Below are positions 11,850-23,379 of a DNA stretch of 64,000 nucleotides, one piece after another (position 1 is the stretch's first letter; every line of letters begins with the position of its first letter). Both the position numbers and the translations under genes were made by a program. Below the pieces are notes generated by a model, which saw nothing but the letters and a program-made list of their open reading frames with translations, had not been told where the DNA came from and ran no database searches. The stretch lies in NCBI GenBank assembly GCA_963281255.1, contig OY725501.1:697882-761881 (forward strand). The letters run 5' to 3'. Source of the DNA: Aphrocallistes beatrix. Taxonomy: Eukaryota; Porifera; Hexactinellida; Sceptrulophora; Aphrocallistidae.

Positions 11850-12227
11850 CCCCAAAGTAAAAACTTCTTTGACCATGGTGTTCTTCAACCACTAGCAGTA
11901 GAATGTGGGATAGAGATGGTAAGACTATCCCCACAATTGGATATAGTAAGAAACATGGTTGAAGGAAAAGAAATCAAAAGCATTGAAAGCTTATTGAATG
12001 AAATTCTGCCATTACAGCAGGGATTCCCTGAATTGATTAAATTGCTTAGAATGGCCCTAACCATTCCTGTAACATCAGCCACCGCAGAGCGTTCCTTCTC
12101 AAACCTCAAACGCATTAAAACTTACCTTAGAGCTACAATGGAACAGGAAAGGCTGACCCATTTAGCTGTTCTTTCAATCGAAAAGGAACTAACCAAAGGT
12201 TTAGATTTGGACCAAGTAATCGATTAA
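11850..12227 (+). pseudogene. hAT transposase C-terminal dimerisation domain remnant
   Basis: The open frame ending at 12227 contains the hAT dimerisation signature: IPVTSATAERSFSNLKRIKT then LRATMEQERLTHLAVL. The hAT family is known for this A-x-x-ERxFS block. The N-terminal zinc finger and catalytic core are missing, so this is a 5'-truncated copy. The resemblance is to ZMYM1 or TTF-finger type hATs. Confidence 0.8.
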
Positions 12228-12669
12228 TTCAATGACAGTCAACCAAGGAGAATTCAACTAAAGTAGGGCTATTCTAGATTTATGCATTGAGAGTTATTAT
12301 TTGTAGTATATTTACTGATTTTTATGTAGTACACAGACTTAAGTTCACTAATTGTGAACATTCAAGAATCAAGAGACCAAAATTTTGTTGACTTTTTAAT
12401 AAGCGAACTCAATATAATAGAAATCTACGTACCTATATGAACTGGTTCATGGAACAAAATACTTGTAGTTTGCTCATACAAGTTCATAGAAAAATATGTT
12501 CATGATAACCAAACTAATATCGCTCACAATTTGCGAACCTGATGGCATATATGTTATGTTAATTGTATTTCATGCGGCATGCTACATAATGTGTTAAGAA
12601 TTAGAACCCCCATAAAGTTTGTCACATGATCTTGAGGCCCCCAAATTTTTTCACCTGGCCACGCCACTG
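12228..12669 (+). mobile_element. 3' end of a truncated hAT element
   Basis: Non-coding tail ending in GGCCACGCCACTG at 12669; read inward this is CAGTGGCGTGGCC, a typical hAT terminus. The left end and TSD partner were not found, consistent with a truncated copy. Confidence 0.5.
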
Positions 12670-12791
12670 TTGATAGACATAATTATATTGCACGAACAAA
12701 TGAATAAACACGTTAATTGCATAACATAACTTATTTTGAGTTTCACTTTAGAAGGCTTGAAGTTTGTTGTCTTTTTTTTCATCCACTATAA

Positions 12792-13188
12792 TTAGTGGCT
12801 GAATAGAACAAACATTCGTTGTTTGTGTAGGATGATGTCTCGAGGAGTTGTATCTTCGTTAAACGAGATAGCCTTCAGAATATTCTTCTTAGTAGGCTTG
12901 AGGTTGAGATCAAATAACTGTACTGTTAGAGACTCCCTAACACAAGTGTAGATATCCGACCCTTCTAAAGATATCCCGCACATTGGAGTGTTAAATTTTA
13001 ATTTTTTCATTATTTCTCCTTTCTTGTTTAGTTTGAGAAAATAAGATGGGAAAGAATGTGCATTCAGATAGATGTGATCTTTATGTATCTTCATGTACTG
13101 GCAGTTACTCATCACTGGATTGCGTAGAGTTGAGTAGTGTTTGCCCTCACTTGTGAATACTTGTATTCTACCAAATCCATAAAAATCT
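12792..13188 (-). pseudogene. NHL-repeat gene, downstream part (split by transposon)
   Basis: Read on the minus strand, the frame starts at the transposon border (about 13186) with DFYGFGRIQVFTSEGKH, an NHL blade motif, and continues through further blade-like segments to a stop at 12792. It joins logically to the coiled-coil part at 16893-17468: both sides meet in the middle of an NHL blade (IYV on one side, DFYGFGRIQVF on the other). The final short C-terminus suggests a propeller of fewer than six blades or a truncation. Confidence 0.7.
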
Positions 13189-16100
13189 CACGGGTGTAAT
13201 ATTTGGAAGATAAAATGGGAAAAATTCCCAACGTAGATGAGCATTTATGTTAGCTATTTTGGACAATATGGAATAAGAATTCGTAATTCTTTAATCTCTG
13301 TGACGTCCAAAAATTTTTTTTCTCGCAAAAATAGCCCGCCTGTCCGGAAAAAAAAATTTCTTTAAAAAAAAAATCCTAAAAAATATTTTAGCTGTACTTG
13401 TCAAATATTCCCATTCACAGATTTATATTACACGATTTTTGGTGTAAATATCTTCTTTGTTTGATTATATATTGTATATTGGCAAATATTTTCAACTAAA
13501 ATGCCTATTTAGTGGATATTGCCGAATTTATTTCCCGTAATATTTACATATGAAAAATATGAGCTTTTGGTTCGTTTACTCCGTAACAAATTAATTTAAC
13601 TATTTTTAGTATACTTTATTAAATTAGTGTATTTCATAATAGGCCCTTCAAATGAGAAATGTAATGTTGAATTATTTACTTCGGTAATTCTACTAGCTGA
13701 AGAATTAATTATTGCTAGAAAGTTTTTATTAATCTTGTATATTTACAGTAGTTAATAATTCAATCTCCAGATCAGACAAACAACACAGAGAAGCAGACAA
13801 ATAGCATTCTATTTAATTATATAGTAGATAACCAAACCTAGAATTTTATTTATTTCAGTTAAATTTCCAGGTCTTTTCAATAACTTACCTATCTATACTA
13901 TTATGTACTTATATAATTGAATTTTGTTAATCAATATCAGAAGATTCTTCATCTGTGTCCCAATTATGAAGTTCTACCCTCTCTATATCACTTTCTTCAT
14001 CATGACAGTCGCTGCAAGTATCAGTGAATATTTCCCCCTGTTCTTTAGAAAGCCTCTCTGCATTATCCCACCGTAAATTATAATTATATGTCACCATACA
14101 ATCAACCAATCTCTGTGGGTATAGCTCGTGCTCTAACTTGGTCTTAAATCTAAGATCCCAAAGATTTTGTATTCTGGAATGTAGCATCTCTCCGCTCTGC
14201 TCTGAACTTATTGCTGCCCCTGCTGTTAATTGAGGTTCATAATGGAAGAAGTATTCCATATAATGGTCGGAAAGTATATGCGATTTTAATGACCAAGGTA
14301 AACCGGTTGCATCCCATGATTCTCTGAATAGACAAATACTCTCTTCCCAACCAGGCTTTCTTAAAAGACCCAAACACCTGTCTTTTACCATCTTTAATGA
14401 TTTTAGGGCGTTTAACAAGGAGGTGTGTTGGCTAGGGAATGGTATAATATCTAAATTATCCAAAAGTCGAGAGCAAGAGTTACCTTCTAGAGCGCCATCC
14501 CAGTACTCAGATCGATATACTTTGCATCTTTGCAAAGCTTGACAATGTTGTTTATACAGTAAACGATCATATCGGTTAGTCGCATTCTGAGATGGCCTAG
14601 CTACACCATACAACCGATTGACGAGACCAAGAAGTATATGGAGAGGAGCAAGAGCAAGTATTTCCATAGGTGAATCTGACCACTTGATAATTGGTTCATG
14701 AGATACGCTATTAGTTTTTGAATGAAAATCTTTAATTAATTCCTTATACCTTCTTGCACGAAGAGGTGTTCCGGTACATTTTGTATTCTTCCGCCATATA
14801 CAAAATGGGCAAGGATGCTTGCTGGATGCTTGCTGAATTCCAACGAGCATAGCAGCCACTTTAAAATCGCATGCAATTTGGATCGGAATATCCAAGTTAA
14901 AGATGTTTCGAATAGATGTTAAATTTAGTAATGAGCGCAAGTTTTCTGAATTTTCGGATGCGTGACCCATCGCGATTACAAAGTTGGAAAGAACGCTATT
15001 AGGATTTGCTATATACAGACTATTCGGAAGCATTGAAACTATATTGACAGACAGCTTGAGGAATTGTTTACCGCCATCCAGTTGTACTTTAAGTCTCGAA
15101 ATTATGTTCGATTGTTTATATGTGATTATATTCAAGAATCTTTCAACATCGGTACAAATTCCCATTGGAACCAGTTCAAAGTTTTGTGTTTCTGAACGGA
15201 TCATTTTGATGGATACTGAAGTAAATATTTCTCCAAATATTGACCATTTTTCATCCCATGCTCCTTTTATTCCCCCCGTGGGAAAATGGATTCCTTCTTT
15301 GCGAAGAATTCTACCCAGCTCAAAATACGACTTTTTCCCCAAACCAAGGTGACCTAACTTCTGCATATCTCGGACTGCCTCTCTGCTTAAAACGTGATTA
15401 CTAATATTCTGTTTTGCACTCTTATACGGAATTGTAGCCACAGCTAATTGATTATTCGAATCGAATGGATGATGTAATGATAGGGCATTAAATGGTGTAA
15501 TAAGGCTATTGTCGCTAACTGAACCTTCGAGACTACTTACCAGGAAGTTAGTAGTGAGATTTTCAGTGTATCCACGAGACTCTACCCTTTCTGCGAAGTG
15601 TTTTCCAGCCTGCCGAGAAGATTGTGGGCGTTTCATAACTCGTTTGCAAAAGTCGATATCATGGACATCAGTAGACATTCCACACTTGCTGCACATTAGT
15701 CTGACAGGAGATTGTTCTAAAGGCCTACCAGGATTAGGGCCTTGTGTCTTGAGTTTTGAGAAATGATTATTCATGGAGGACGAGTATATTTTGCATATAT
15801 GGCATCGATCTGTAGGGACACAAAGAATCGCCTTCCGAGTAATGTTACATGGAATTTCGACATTTAGGTTGGATTCAATATTAGATCTATCGGAAAGCCA
15901 TTTGTGTGTGTTAAGTTTGCCACTTTCTAAGTCTGATAACCGAGATCTACAACTACAACAAAATACCTTTGGCTTAAATAGATCAATTATTTCAGCGCGA
16001 AGATTGTTGTAAAACTTATAGGCTCTGTCAATCACTAGATTAGTAGGAGGCTGTCGCAAATTTTTCTTAGGCAAATCTTTTGGCGATATACGGATATAAC

Positions 16101-16892
16101 AAAAACGGCATACTTTGTACAGTGAATCCACATGGTAATCATCCCAAATGTTCAAGAGATTTTCTGGTATTAACAATGAAGAAGACATGTTACTGAAAAA
16201 TGAATAAAGAATTTAATGTTTGTGACACTTATATAGAAATGGGTATGGATATGGTTCCTACATAATAACAATATATTAGAAAGACAGCCAAATAGCATGC
16301 AATGAAGAAGTCTTAAAATAATACTCATATTTGTATTTTTATGTTATCAGAATAGAATTTTATGGTTAGTATTAGAATACAGATGTAGCATCAGCCAACC
16401 GTTGGCTAAGCACGAGTATACTATAACATAGCGTTACCCAACAGTTAATTACTTAAACTCATTATTTCAATAAAATCAGTTTTAGAACATAGGCATAGAG
16501 AATTGTCAAAGTGAATAAAATTGCAATGACATGCAGAAATTATACTCTGACTGACAGAGAATAAATTTGGCATTATCCAATAAATGTGTATTTTTAGTTT
16601 AAATTAATGCAAAATATAATCAAACAAAGAAGATATTTGCACCAAAAATCGTGTAATATAAATCTGTGAATGGTAATATTTGACAAGTACAGCTAAAATA
16701 TTTTTTAGGAATTTTTTTTTTAAAAATTATTTTTTCCGGACAGGCGGGCTATTTTTGCGGAAAAACTTTTTTTGACGTCACAGAGGTTAAAGAATTACGA
16801 ATTCTTATTCCATATTGTCCAAAATAGCTAACATAAATGCTCATCTACGTTGGGAATTTTTCCCAGTTTATCTTCCAAATATTACACCTGTG
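13189..16892. mobile_element. 3.7-kb TIR transposon, superfamily not identified
   Basis: Inverted repeats of about 280 bp (13189-13468 and 16611-16892) start CACGGGTGTAATATT and CACAGGTGTAATATT. They enclose a single long minus-strand gene. The insertion splits an NHL gene inside a blade. No convincing TSD could be read: the flanks are ATCTATGTA and AGATTTTTA in gene orientation, so any duplication is at most very short or has decayed. CAC-starting ends recall CMC (CACTA/Chapaev) elements, but the protein does not look like those. Confidence 0.85.
13927..16188 (-). CDS. 753-aa cysteine-rich putative transposase
   Basis: Uninterrupted 753-codon frame starting at an ATG (AACATG context), filling the interior of the TIR element and so most likely its transposase. 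The N-terminal 190 residues hold several CxxC pairs (CRFC, CCSC, CHIC, CSKC), a probable multi-zinc DNA-binding region. The central region has QLDGGKQFLKLSVNI near residue 370, ACDFKVAAMLVGIQQ followed by CPFCIW near 440-470, and LAPLHILLGLVNRLYG near 515. The C-terminal part contains SSEQSGEMLHSRIQNLWD, then an acidic tail. The D...D...E order could be an RNase H-fold DDE catalytic set (inference). I recall similar 'LD(S/G)G..FLKI / CPWC / LHxxLGxVN' proteins from cnidarians but cannot name a superfamily. An intact frame suggests a relatively recent insertion. Confidence 0.7.
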   Translation of the reverse strand: MSSSLLIPENLLNIWDDYHVDSLYKVCRFCYIRISPKDLPKKNLRQPPTNLVIDRAYKFYNNLRAEIIDLFKPKVFCCSCRSRLSDLESGKLNTHKWLSDRSNIESNLNVEIPCNITRKAILCVPTDRCHICKIYSSSMNNHFSKLKTQGPNPGRPLEQSPVRLMCSKCGMSTDVHDIDFCKRVMKRPQSSRQAGKHFAERVESRGYTENLTTNFLVSSLEGSVSDNSLITPFNALSLHHPFDSNNQLAVATIPYKSAKQNISNHVLSREAVRDMQKLGHLGLGKKSYFELGRILRKEGIHFPTGGIKGAWDEKWSIFGEIFTSVSIKMIRSETQNFELVPMGICTDVERFLNIITYKQSNIISRLKVQLDGGKQFLKLSVNIVSMLPNSLYIANPNSVLSNFVIAMGHASENSENLRSLLNLTSIRNIFNLDIPIQIACDFKVAAMLVGIQQASSKHPCPFCIWRKNTKCTGTPLRARRYKELIKDFHSKTNSVSHEPIIKWSDSPMEILALAPLHILLGLVNRLYGVARPSQNATNRYDRLLYKQHCQALQRCKVYRSEYWDGALEGNSCSRLLDNLDIIPFPSQHTSLLNALKSLKMVKDRCLGLLRKPGWEESICLFRESWDATGLPWSLKSHILSDHYMEYFFHYEPQLTAGAAISSEQSGEMLHSRIQNLWDLRFKTKLEHELYPQRLVDCMVTYNYNLRWDNAERLSKEQGEIFTDTCSDCHDEESDIERVELHNWDTDEESSDID

Positions 16893-17468
16893 TACATAGA
16901 TCAGCTGGCTGGTAGGATCTATACAGATTGCTGAAGGGTTGAATAATTGATCTTCTTCCCCACCTTCCTTAACTCCATGCCAGATAGGTAGATTCCTGCA
17001 AGCGTATGGTTTAAGGAGTTTCAAAATGCGAAACTTCTCTTCCAGTGTCCTCTCTATCTCTTTTACATGACAGCTGTTCGACACAAAATGGAACGAAATC
17101 TGTTCTGAAAGGATCTTCTCCATTTCTTCTTCAATGTTCTCAAGGTGTTTCTGTAGGAATTGGTTCAGTCTGTTAGCATTCAGTTCCTTCTCAGTATCGT
17201 CTCTATTCTTTGTCAGCTGTTCCAAGCTAGCTCCTCGTTCATGGATCTTTTCTGTGATATCAGCTGGGATGGCATCCAGTTCTGCCAAGAGTGCCACTTC
17301 TCTTTGTGCCACAATTTAACGAATATGTCTAAAAGTGTCGCTGAGTTGTCGCTTTCTCTCTTCCACTTGTTGAGGCAACTCCTCGAGAGCTCTTTCCAAT
17401 TCTGTAAAGGATACGTGTCGGGGATTTTGTACGATTACTACTGGTACATGTGGATACCTTGCTGCCAT
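16893..17468 (-). pseudogene. Coiled-coil/NHL (TRIM-like) gene, upstream part
   Basis: On the minus strand an ATG at 17468 opens a frame beginning MAARYPHVPVVIVQNP, followed by heptad-rich coiled coil (LERALEELPQQVEERKRQL, later LENIEEEMEKILSEQ) and then the first NHL blade (NPSAICIDPTSQLIYV) reaching the transposon border at 16892. An in-frame TAA at 17316-17318 interrupts the coiled coil after about 50 codons; the frame is open on both sides. The architecture matches B-box-less TRIM-NHL-like proteins. The stop and the 3.7-kb insertion both make it a probable pseudogene. Its downstream part lies at 12792-13188. Confidence 0.7.
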
Positions 17469-18407
17469 TCTTTTCTTTTCTTCTTTGTAGAGTGTTTTCT
17501 AGTTCGGTGAGTTTGTAAACCTATTTATATATTTCTCTTGATTAGTAAAAAGGAATTAACATAGCTACATATAGGATTGAAATCTCCTTGGCTATCCCAT
17601 TACGCATGTGGTGTGTAGTTACTCCCATTATGGTTAGGTTTAGTTCCAATTTAGCTAGAATTAGTTCAAATTAGGACAATGTAGTTTCAGTATTGCCTAA
17701 TTTTACTAAATAATAGTATACGTAGTTGAAAGTGCATTCTCTCCAACTAGGTAACTTCCGATTGATAAATCTAAATTTAAATTATCAGTATTAAACATAC
17801 ATATGCTGAAGACATTGTATATGTATGGGCGTGAACCTCCGAGATGTAGTTTTATTGTGAGATACCGTTCTGATATGATATCGAATATAATAGTGTGTAT
17901 TTCAGATTTAAACAAATGAATACTTCTACTATAACCTGTTTCGCTACAAAACTATTTTTAGTACAGCTCCTAGTAAGGAGAAGACTTATGTCATGATCGG
18001 TGTGTAACGTCCGTGCTCCGTCGTCCATCTGCTCGCTCCTGGAAATTATATTAGACCAGATTGCACCAAATTTGGACCATATATTCCTTATATGGTGGAG
18101 ATTTGAACCTGGGTGCAAATCCTGCAAAATTTCACACTTTTTTACAAAGGGTGTTAACTGTATTATCCAAGCAGAATCCAGGAAATTAACATTATTATTG
18201 ACTTTGAAATTAATATTATTAACCAATAAGGATTAGACCAAACTCAATACAAAAATATAAATAAACCATAATGGCTCACTAAACTTAAAATCTGATTGGT
18301 TGGCTTGGAAAACTATGTTTTCAATGCCTAAAGGATGTATATTATGCAATTAAATTAATCAAGCGATATATCAAGCTCTTAATGTAAGTTAAAGATTTCA
18401 TATTTAA
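17469..18407. other. No gene recognised
   Basis: AT-rich. A block at about 17955-18130 (AGTACAGCTCCTAG..., CACCAAATTTGGACC) resembles the one at 4190-4330 and is probably part of another old repeat family. No supported coding region. Confidence 0.4.
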
Positions 18408-19270
18408 CAAGCGCGCTTCGCTTGCTTGTGCTGCCGCGGCTTGCGGACACTGTGTGTCCACAGAGTCGCCCTGCGGGCGCCTAGAGATACTCAATCTAAC
18501 CTATTCTGGGATTTTATTACTTCATATAAATATTTTAAGCAAAATGTGAACAAAAAATTTTTCATATCGATCCGAAAATATCTAGCCTACTTTTTAAATT
18601 TTGTTTATGTATCTATCGTGAACAAAAGTAAACAAATTAATTATCAAACTTACTCGAAAATTCGATATTCGAAATCTACACCCCTGAAACCCCCCATGTC
18701 AACCGTTGAGAGCTAGTTTCCAGCATATTTTTGAGATTTGTTTACTTTATGTATCTATTGTAAACAAAAGTAAACAAATTAATTTTCAAATCTACTCGAA
18801 AATATGATATTCGAAATCTACACCCCTGAAAACGCCATATCAACCGTTGGAAGCTAGTCTTTAGCATTATTTTCAAAATTCATCAAATGGTGTGAAAATA
18901 TGTACATATATATAGGTGCGAAAATATGCACATATTTTTTTAATTGCTATACACAATAATACATTTAAGATATTAAACATAAGTTGTAGCTTTGAAGTAT
19001 TATTAATAATGACGATCTATTGGAGTGTCGTACAATAATTTCCATTGTGATAGTGTAGTCATTAATTTTGTATAGAAAAGGTGTGAAAAATTGTTTTCCA
19101 TTTTTTTGCAGAGGTGTGAAAATTTCGCTTAGATTTTCGAACTTAATCCTAGATTCATCATTTGACACCTACATGCCAATTTTCGTATCTCTACGACTTG
19201 CCAATTCTTCAATCAATTCTGACAAACAAACAAACAAACAAACAAAATCCTAGCGTTTTAATATATAAGA
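18408..19270 (-). mobile_element. Helitron-like element, second subfamily
   Basis: Starts CAAGCGCGCTTCGCTTG after host A (18407) and ends at 19270 before host T. Its 5' end on the minus strand is TCTTATATATTAAAACGC, a classical Helitron-type start. The interior differs from the first subfamily and includes two diverged direct repeats (about 18580-18720 and 18720-18870, both ending near CAACCGTTG) and an (AAAC)n run near 19226. Non-autonomous. Confidence 0.7.
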
Positions 19271-19536
19271 TTGGTGGCGGAGTGGTAATAGCAGGGCCGC
19301 CGATAGAATCAAAAGGCTCCGGGGCGGGTCGTATCGATGGGCTCCTCTACTCCTCTAAGGGAAAGATTGAAAGTGATGAGTATTAGAGTTAAATTAAGTA
19401 TATAACAAGTACCAACTAGACATTTTATAATGCCTTTCTCTCTTCTCTCGCTTCTTTTTTGAGTTCCAGATTTGTGCGTTTTCAGAAGATATATAAGATG
19501 TAAGATACGAATTTGTTTTGAAATTTTATTTTAAAA

Positions 19537-19740
19537 CAAGCGCGCTTTGCTTGCTTGCACTGCGCGGCTTGAGGACACTGCGTGTCCGCAGAGTCGCCCA
19601 GCAAACGCCTGAAGTTACTCAATCTAACCTAATTGGGATTTTTATCCTTTATATAAATATTGTAAACAAAGGTTAACGAATAATTTCTCATATGGATCCG
19701 AACTCGATTCGAATACTTTTTATCATGGACCTAACTTTCT
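19537..19740 (-). mobile_element. Helitron-like 3'-end fragment
   Basis: CAAGCGCGCTTTGCTTG follows host A (19536). About 200 bp match the second subfamily, then similarity fades near 19740. A related fragment of the inner part (TTTATATAAATATTG..AACAAAGGTTAACG) recurs near 51086. Confidence 0.55.
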
Positions 19741-20048
19741 TCTCCAATTCTAAATTCATGATTCACCGTTGATGAATGACAGGTTTTCTATTATCAATTT
19801 CTCTGTGCGTAGAAATGCGCTCCCCCCAATGGAAGCATCTCTATAATGGTGATTGGAACAAAGTTTCACGCTAGCTATTTTTTAAAACACCTCCCACCAT
19901 GGATTTTTTTCTCAAGCCCAATAACATATAATCTTAAATATTTTAGATCATGAATGGAGTAGTATCCCCAAATACTTTCATAACATTGAAAATATCTACC
20001 TTCTATTGCACAATAACTCGATAAGACAAATAAATTTATTATCAGTAG
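19741..20048. other. No gene recognised
   Basis: AT-rich spacer; nothing supportable was seen. Confidence 0.35.
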
Positions 20049-20336
20049 ATATACAGCAGAGTTTCACGCGGGCCGGACCGGTCCGCAGGCCCGCGGGTTG
20101 CGGGCCGACTATTCTTATCGGCCCGCAGGCCGTGCGAGCCGAATATAATAGGTTGCGGGATCCGCGCCTGGAAATCTTGGCAGGGCTCCCCGCGATGACA
20201 ACCAAGACGATGTTTTTAATTGTCACGAGGTACCAATTAAGGAATACCTACGTAAATGGAACTTTGTTAGTTTCCACTTATTTGTGTTTGCAGAAACTCA
20301 CTCCCATAAAAGGATTCCCTAAGTGTCTCTCTAAAG

Positions 20337-22743
20337 CAGTGGTTCTCAACCTTTTTCTTTTGGCGCCCCCTTTGGTCCCATAAATTCTTTCAGTGCCCCC
20401 CTTCTAGTTGTAATTTGTAACTTTTAGGAATTTTAGAATCATGATTAATACTATGTCTAGTATACTGCAATAATTGTCAATCAATGTAGTTCAAAGTCAA
20501 ATTCTAGTAATTTAGCCTTGAGATTCATAGTTAATGGGAACCCTGAGGTTGATGATCACCGGCAAGTTTCGCTACATCAGGCTCAAAATTCGTCAACATT
20601 AAACGTAAGTCGCCATTTTTCACTATATCCAACCGATTTCGCTGCTTAGTGTGAAGTCCCATTACTGTACTGAGTCCCTTCTCAACTAAATATGAAGTTG
20701 GAAATGCGATGATCAAAAGCTTTGACCTTTCCCATAACTGCGGCCAACGTAAGATATTTTTCTTTTGTACCCAGAATGTCGAGAAATCATGTTGGCCAAA
20801 CTCTATTCGAGCTTCAATATCAGCCTGTAGCTCAGCTAATACTTCTTGGATTTCAATTTCCACCTTTTCTAGATCTGCAGTAAAAGGGTCGACCACCCAA
20901 TCTGGTACATTGAGCTCTCTCAGGTCCTTAAACCGGATCAGCATATCTTCCTTGATTGATTCAATATGCGAAGCATATACTCGCAGTTGATCATCAGTGA
21001 CATCTGGAACTGCTTGCAGATAAGGGAATTGATAAAACTCTCTACGGCAGAGGTTCTGTTTATACAGAGTTAGTCGATTTATAAATGATAAAACGGCAGA
21101 TTTAGTTCTTATCAAATTAACATTTTGGCCTTGAAGTTGCAAATTGAGTGAATTCAATTTATCAAATATGTCAGCTAGATATGCGATATCATGCTTTCGG
21201 ATACTGATATCATGACCTAACTTTGGATTGAAATCCATGAACTGGATTATTGTATCAAATAGTTCATTGAACCGTTTTAAACAGTTTCCCTTCGACAACC
21301 ATCTGACTTCTGTGTGGAGAAGGAGACGTTCAAATTGTTCACCATTCTCATGGCAAAGCTGTCGGAAAAAGACGGTCTTTGAGAGCACGTGTCTTGATAG
21401 CATTAACTGCTGTAATAACGAGTTGGAGTGAGACATTGAGTTTCTCACTAAGATTCTTGGCAACTAAGTGATGTCGGTGAATTACACAGTGTATGGTAAA
21501 CACGTTGGGAACTGCCTTCTTTAACAAAGCAATAAATCCTCGGTAACAACCTATCATTGAAGGTGCACCATCCGTTGAGCATGCAATAATGTTCGACAAA
21601 GGAATATTATGATAGTCAAAAAACGATCGAACAACTTCAAATATAGATACTCCCCTCGTATCCATAACTAGAGATCTGGCGAATAGTAATTCCTCGAATA
21701 CTACTCCATCTTTTGTAAAGCGTACGTATGCCAGTAATAGTGCTTCATTGTCATGAAGAGTAGACTCATCCAACTGGAGAGAAAATTCTATAACTCGAAG
21801 TATATCAATTAGCTGATTCTCTACATCAATGGCCATCTCGTCGATTCTCCTAGATACAGTATCATTGCTCAAAGGGATGGATCTGACTATCTCTGGGGCA
21901 CTCTGGTGCATAACGGTTGAAATAACTTCTGTAATAGCAGGTAGAATTAGCGTTTCTCCAATATTATGTGGTTTCCCACATTTTGCAATTAATTTGGAAA
22001 TGTTATATGATGCTAAGAGTCCATCTCTATTCTTATTATTGCCTTTCTTGAACATATCAGAAACAGGCTTTTGCTTAATGGCTTTATCTTTCAAATGTTC
22101 GAAGAATGCAATGTCTTTAATGACGTGATCACTATGCTTTGTAGAAAAATGTTCTTTCAATCGGGACGGCTTCATCGCTTCATTGGAGAAAACATGATCA
22201 CAAAGGAGACACATAGGAAGCTGACAATTATATGGTGAGGGGATAAATCCATAACGCAAATAATCCACGGAATATTGTCGACATTTCCTTTTAATTGAAG
22301 CAGTCATTCAGCCTTTATCTAAAATATATTCTGGACGATAATTATATATTACGAATTTCGTTTTCCTTTTATACTATTGATGAATGGAATACAGACGATT
22401 CGGGAGGAAGTGGGCGTTATTTGAATCCAAACAAGCGCTTCTTGACAATAACATAATACATAAAGTTAATAATAGAATCCTTATCTTACTTGAGTTCAAT
22501 TGTTAACTGTAATTCGATAAATATTACTTGAAACCACATCTACAAGTGATTTATGTTATACTTTCATAATACAATTTGACCAATATGTTATTAAGAAGGG
22601 CAAATACCCCCTAAAATTTATCTTTTTCTTTCAGGGCCCAAGTTTCCCTCAGCGCCCCCCTAGCGCCCCTTTCACTCTCAGCGCCCCCCTAGATTTTTCA
22701 AACGCCCCCTGGGGGACGATAGCGCCCCCGTTGAGAACCCCTG
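20337..22743 (-). mobile_element. hAT element, TSD CTCTAAAG
   Basis: Perfect 8-bp TSD CTCTAAAG at 20329-20336 and 22744-22751. Termini CAGTGGTTCTCAACC on the left and CAGGGGTTCTCAACG on the right are the common Charlie/Buster-type hAT ends. 2407 bp long, carrying a frameshifted transposase gene on the minus strand. Confidence 0.92.
20531..22307 (-). pseudogene. hAT transposase (ZBED5-like), frameshifted
   Basis: The minus-strand frame from ATG 22307 begins with a zinc finger (LPMCLLCDHVFSNEAMK...HFSTKHSDH, CxxC...HxxxxH), followed by the catalytic core: LQLDESTLHDNEALLLAYVR and CSTDGAPSMIG blocks and the IHCVIHRHHLVAKNL motif. Near 21350-21460 the frame changes; the second frame continues with LLLHTEVRWLSKGNCLKRF and ends with the dimerisation region FPTSYLVEKGLSTVMGL at about 20680-20640. 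Together they span a normal hAT transposase length of about 590 residues. It resembles ZBED5/SCAND3-related hAT transposases. A single shift is the only break seen, so a young copy is plausible. Confidence 0.88.
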
Positions 22744-22866
22744 CTCTAAAGTTAGTAACCTACAAAGCGGGCCAAAAATATCTATGCGGGCTTCCTGCGG
22801 CCGGGTTAACTTAAAATTTCGGGCCGCGGTTACAAATTTTGGCCCGCGTGCAACTCTGATATACGG

Positions 22867-23379
22867 TATGTCAACCAACCAGATTTCAGAGTAATCGAAT
22901 TCGGAGTGATCTTTTTCAAAATTGCTCTACAAACAATAGTTTATAACAAGTTCCTCCTATGGGGAGTTCTCTATTGGTTGTACTCCACTGTAATTCAGAG
23001 CAATAGACTTAATATTATAGCGAATAATTCTAAAGCCTTACCTTCAGTTTCTACTTGAGAGAAGGGGTATCCATGGTTATTATATAGTTGTGTAAATGTG
23101 AAAATCCAATGCACAGATAGGGTATTAGAAACGAAGCAATAAATCCCATAAGTCAAACAAAATTTAGTAAAAGAAATAAATTAAAATAACTATAACATAA
23201 ACGACAATCCTACATCACACAGTAATGTTAAGCCTAGAGTCCTACGCATACTACAGAGGGGTATCCTATGCTCAGAGATACGGAAAGTTAGAAACCTACT
23301 GCTGCTACTACTACTACTACTACTACACCTATAGCTGCTATTTGTAATACACTTAACACTGTATACAAGAATAACACAG
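22867..23379. other. 3' flank of the VLIG-like gene
   Basis: AT-rich spacer. A TACTAC trinucleotide tract lies at about 23300-23325. No gene seen; it may hold the 3' UTR of the minus-strand GTPase gene. Confidence 0.35.

Larger units (their letters stand above)
20057..22858. mobile_element. GC-rich hAT-like element with nested hAT
   Basis: Ends read inward CAGAGTTTCACGCGGGCC (20057) and CAGAGTTGCACGCGGGCC (22858). The flanking 8-mers ATATACAG (20049-20056) and ATATACGG (22859-22866) agree at 7 of 8 positions. The remaining parts outside the nested hAT are rich in GGCCCGC motifs. No transposase of its own, so non-autonomous. Confidence 0.7.

Noticed and set aside
13189-16892. Assignment of the 3.7-kb transposon to CACTA/CMC because of its CAC ends
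   Set aside because: The protein shows none of the CMC landmarks I know and no 3-bp TSD is visible; left unassigned.
18060-18130. Possible tRNA-like motif (TTTGAACCTGGGTGCAAATCC)
   Set aside because: No A box or cloverleaf stems around it; part of an old repeat.
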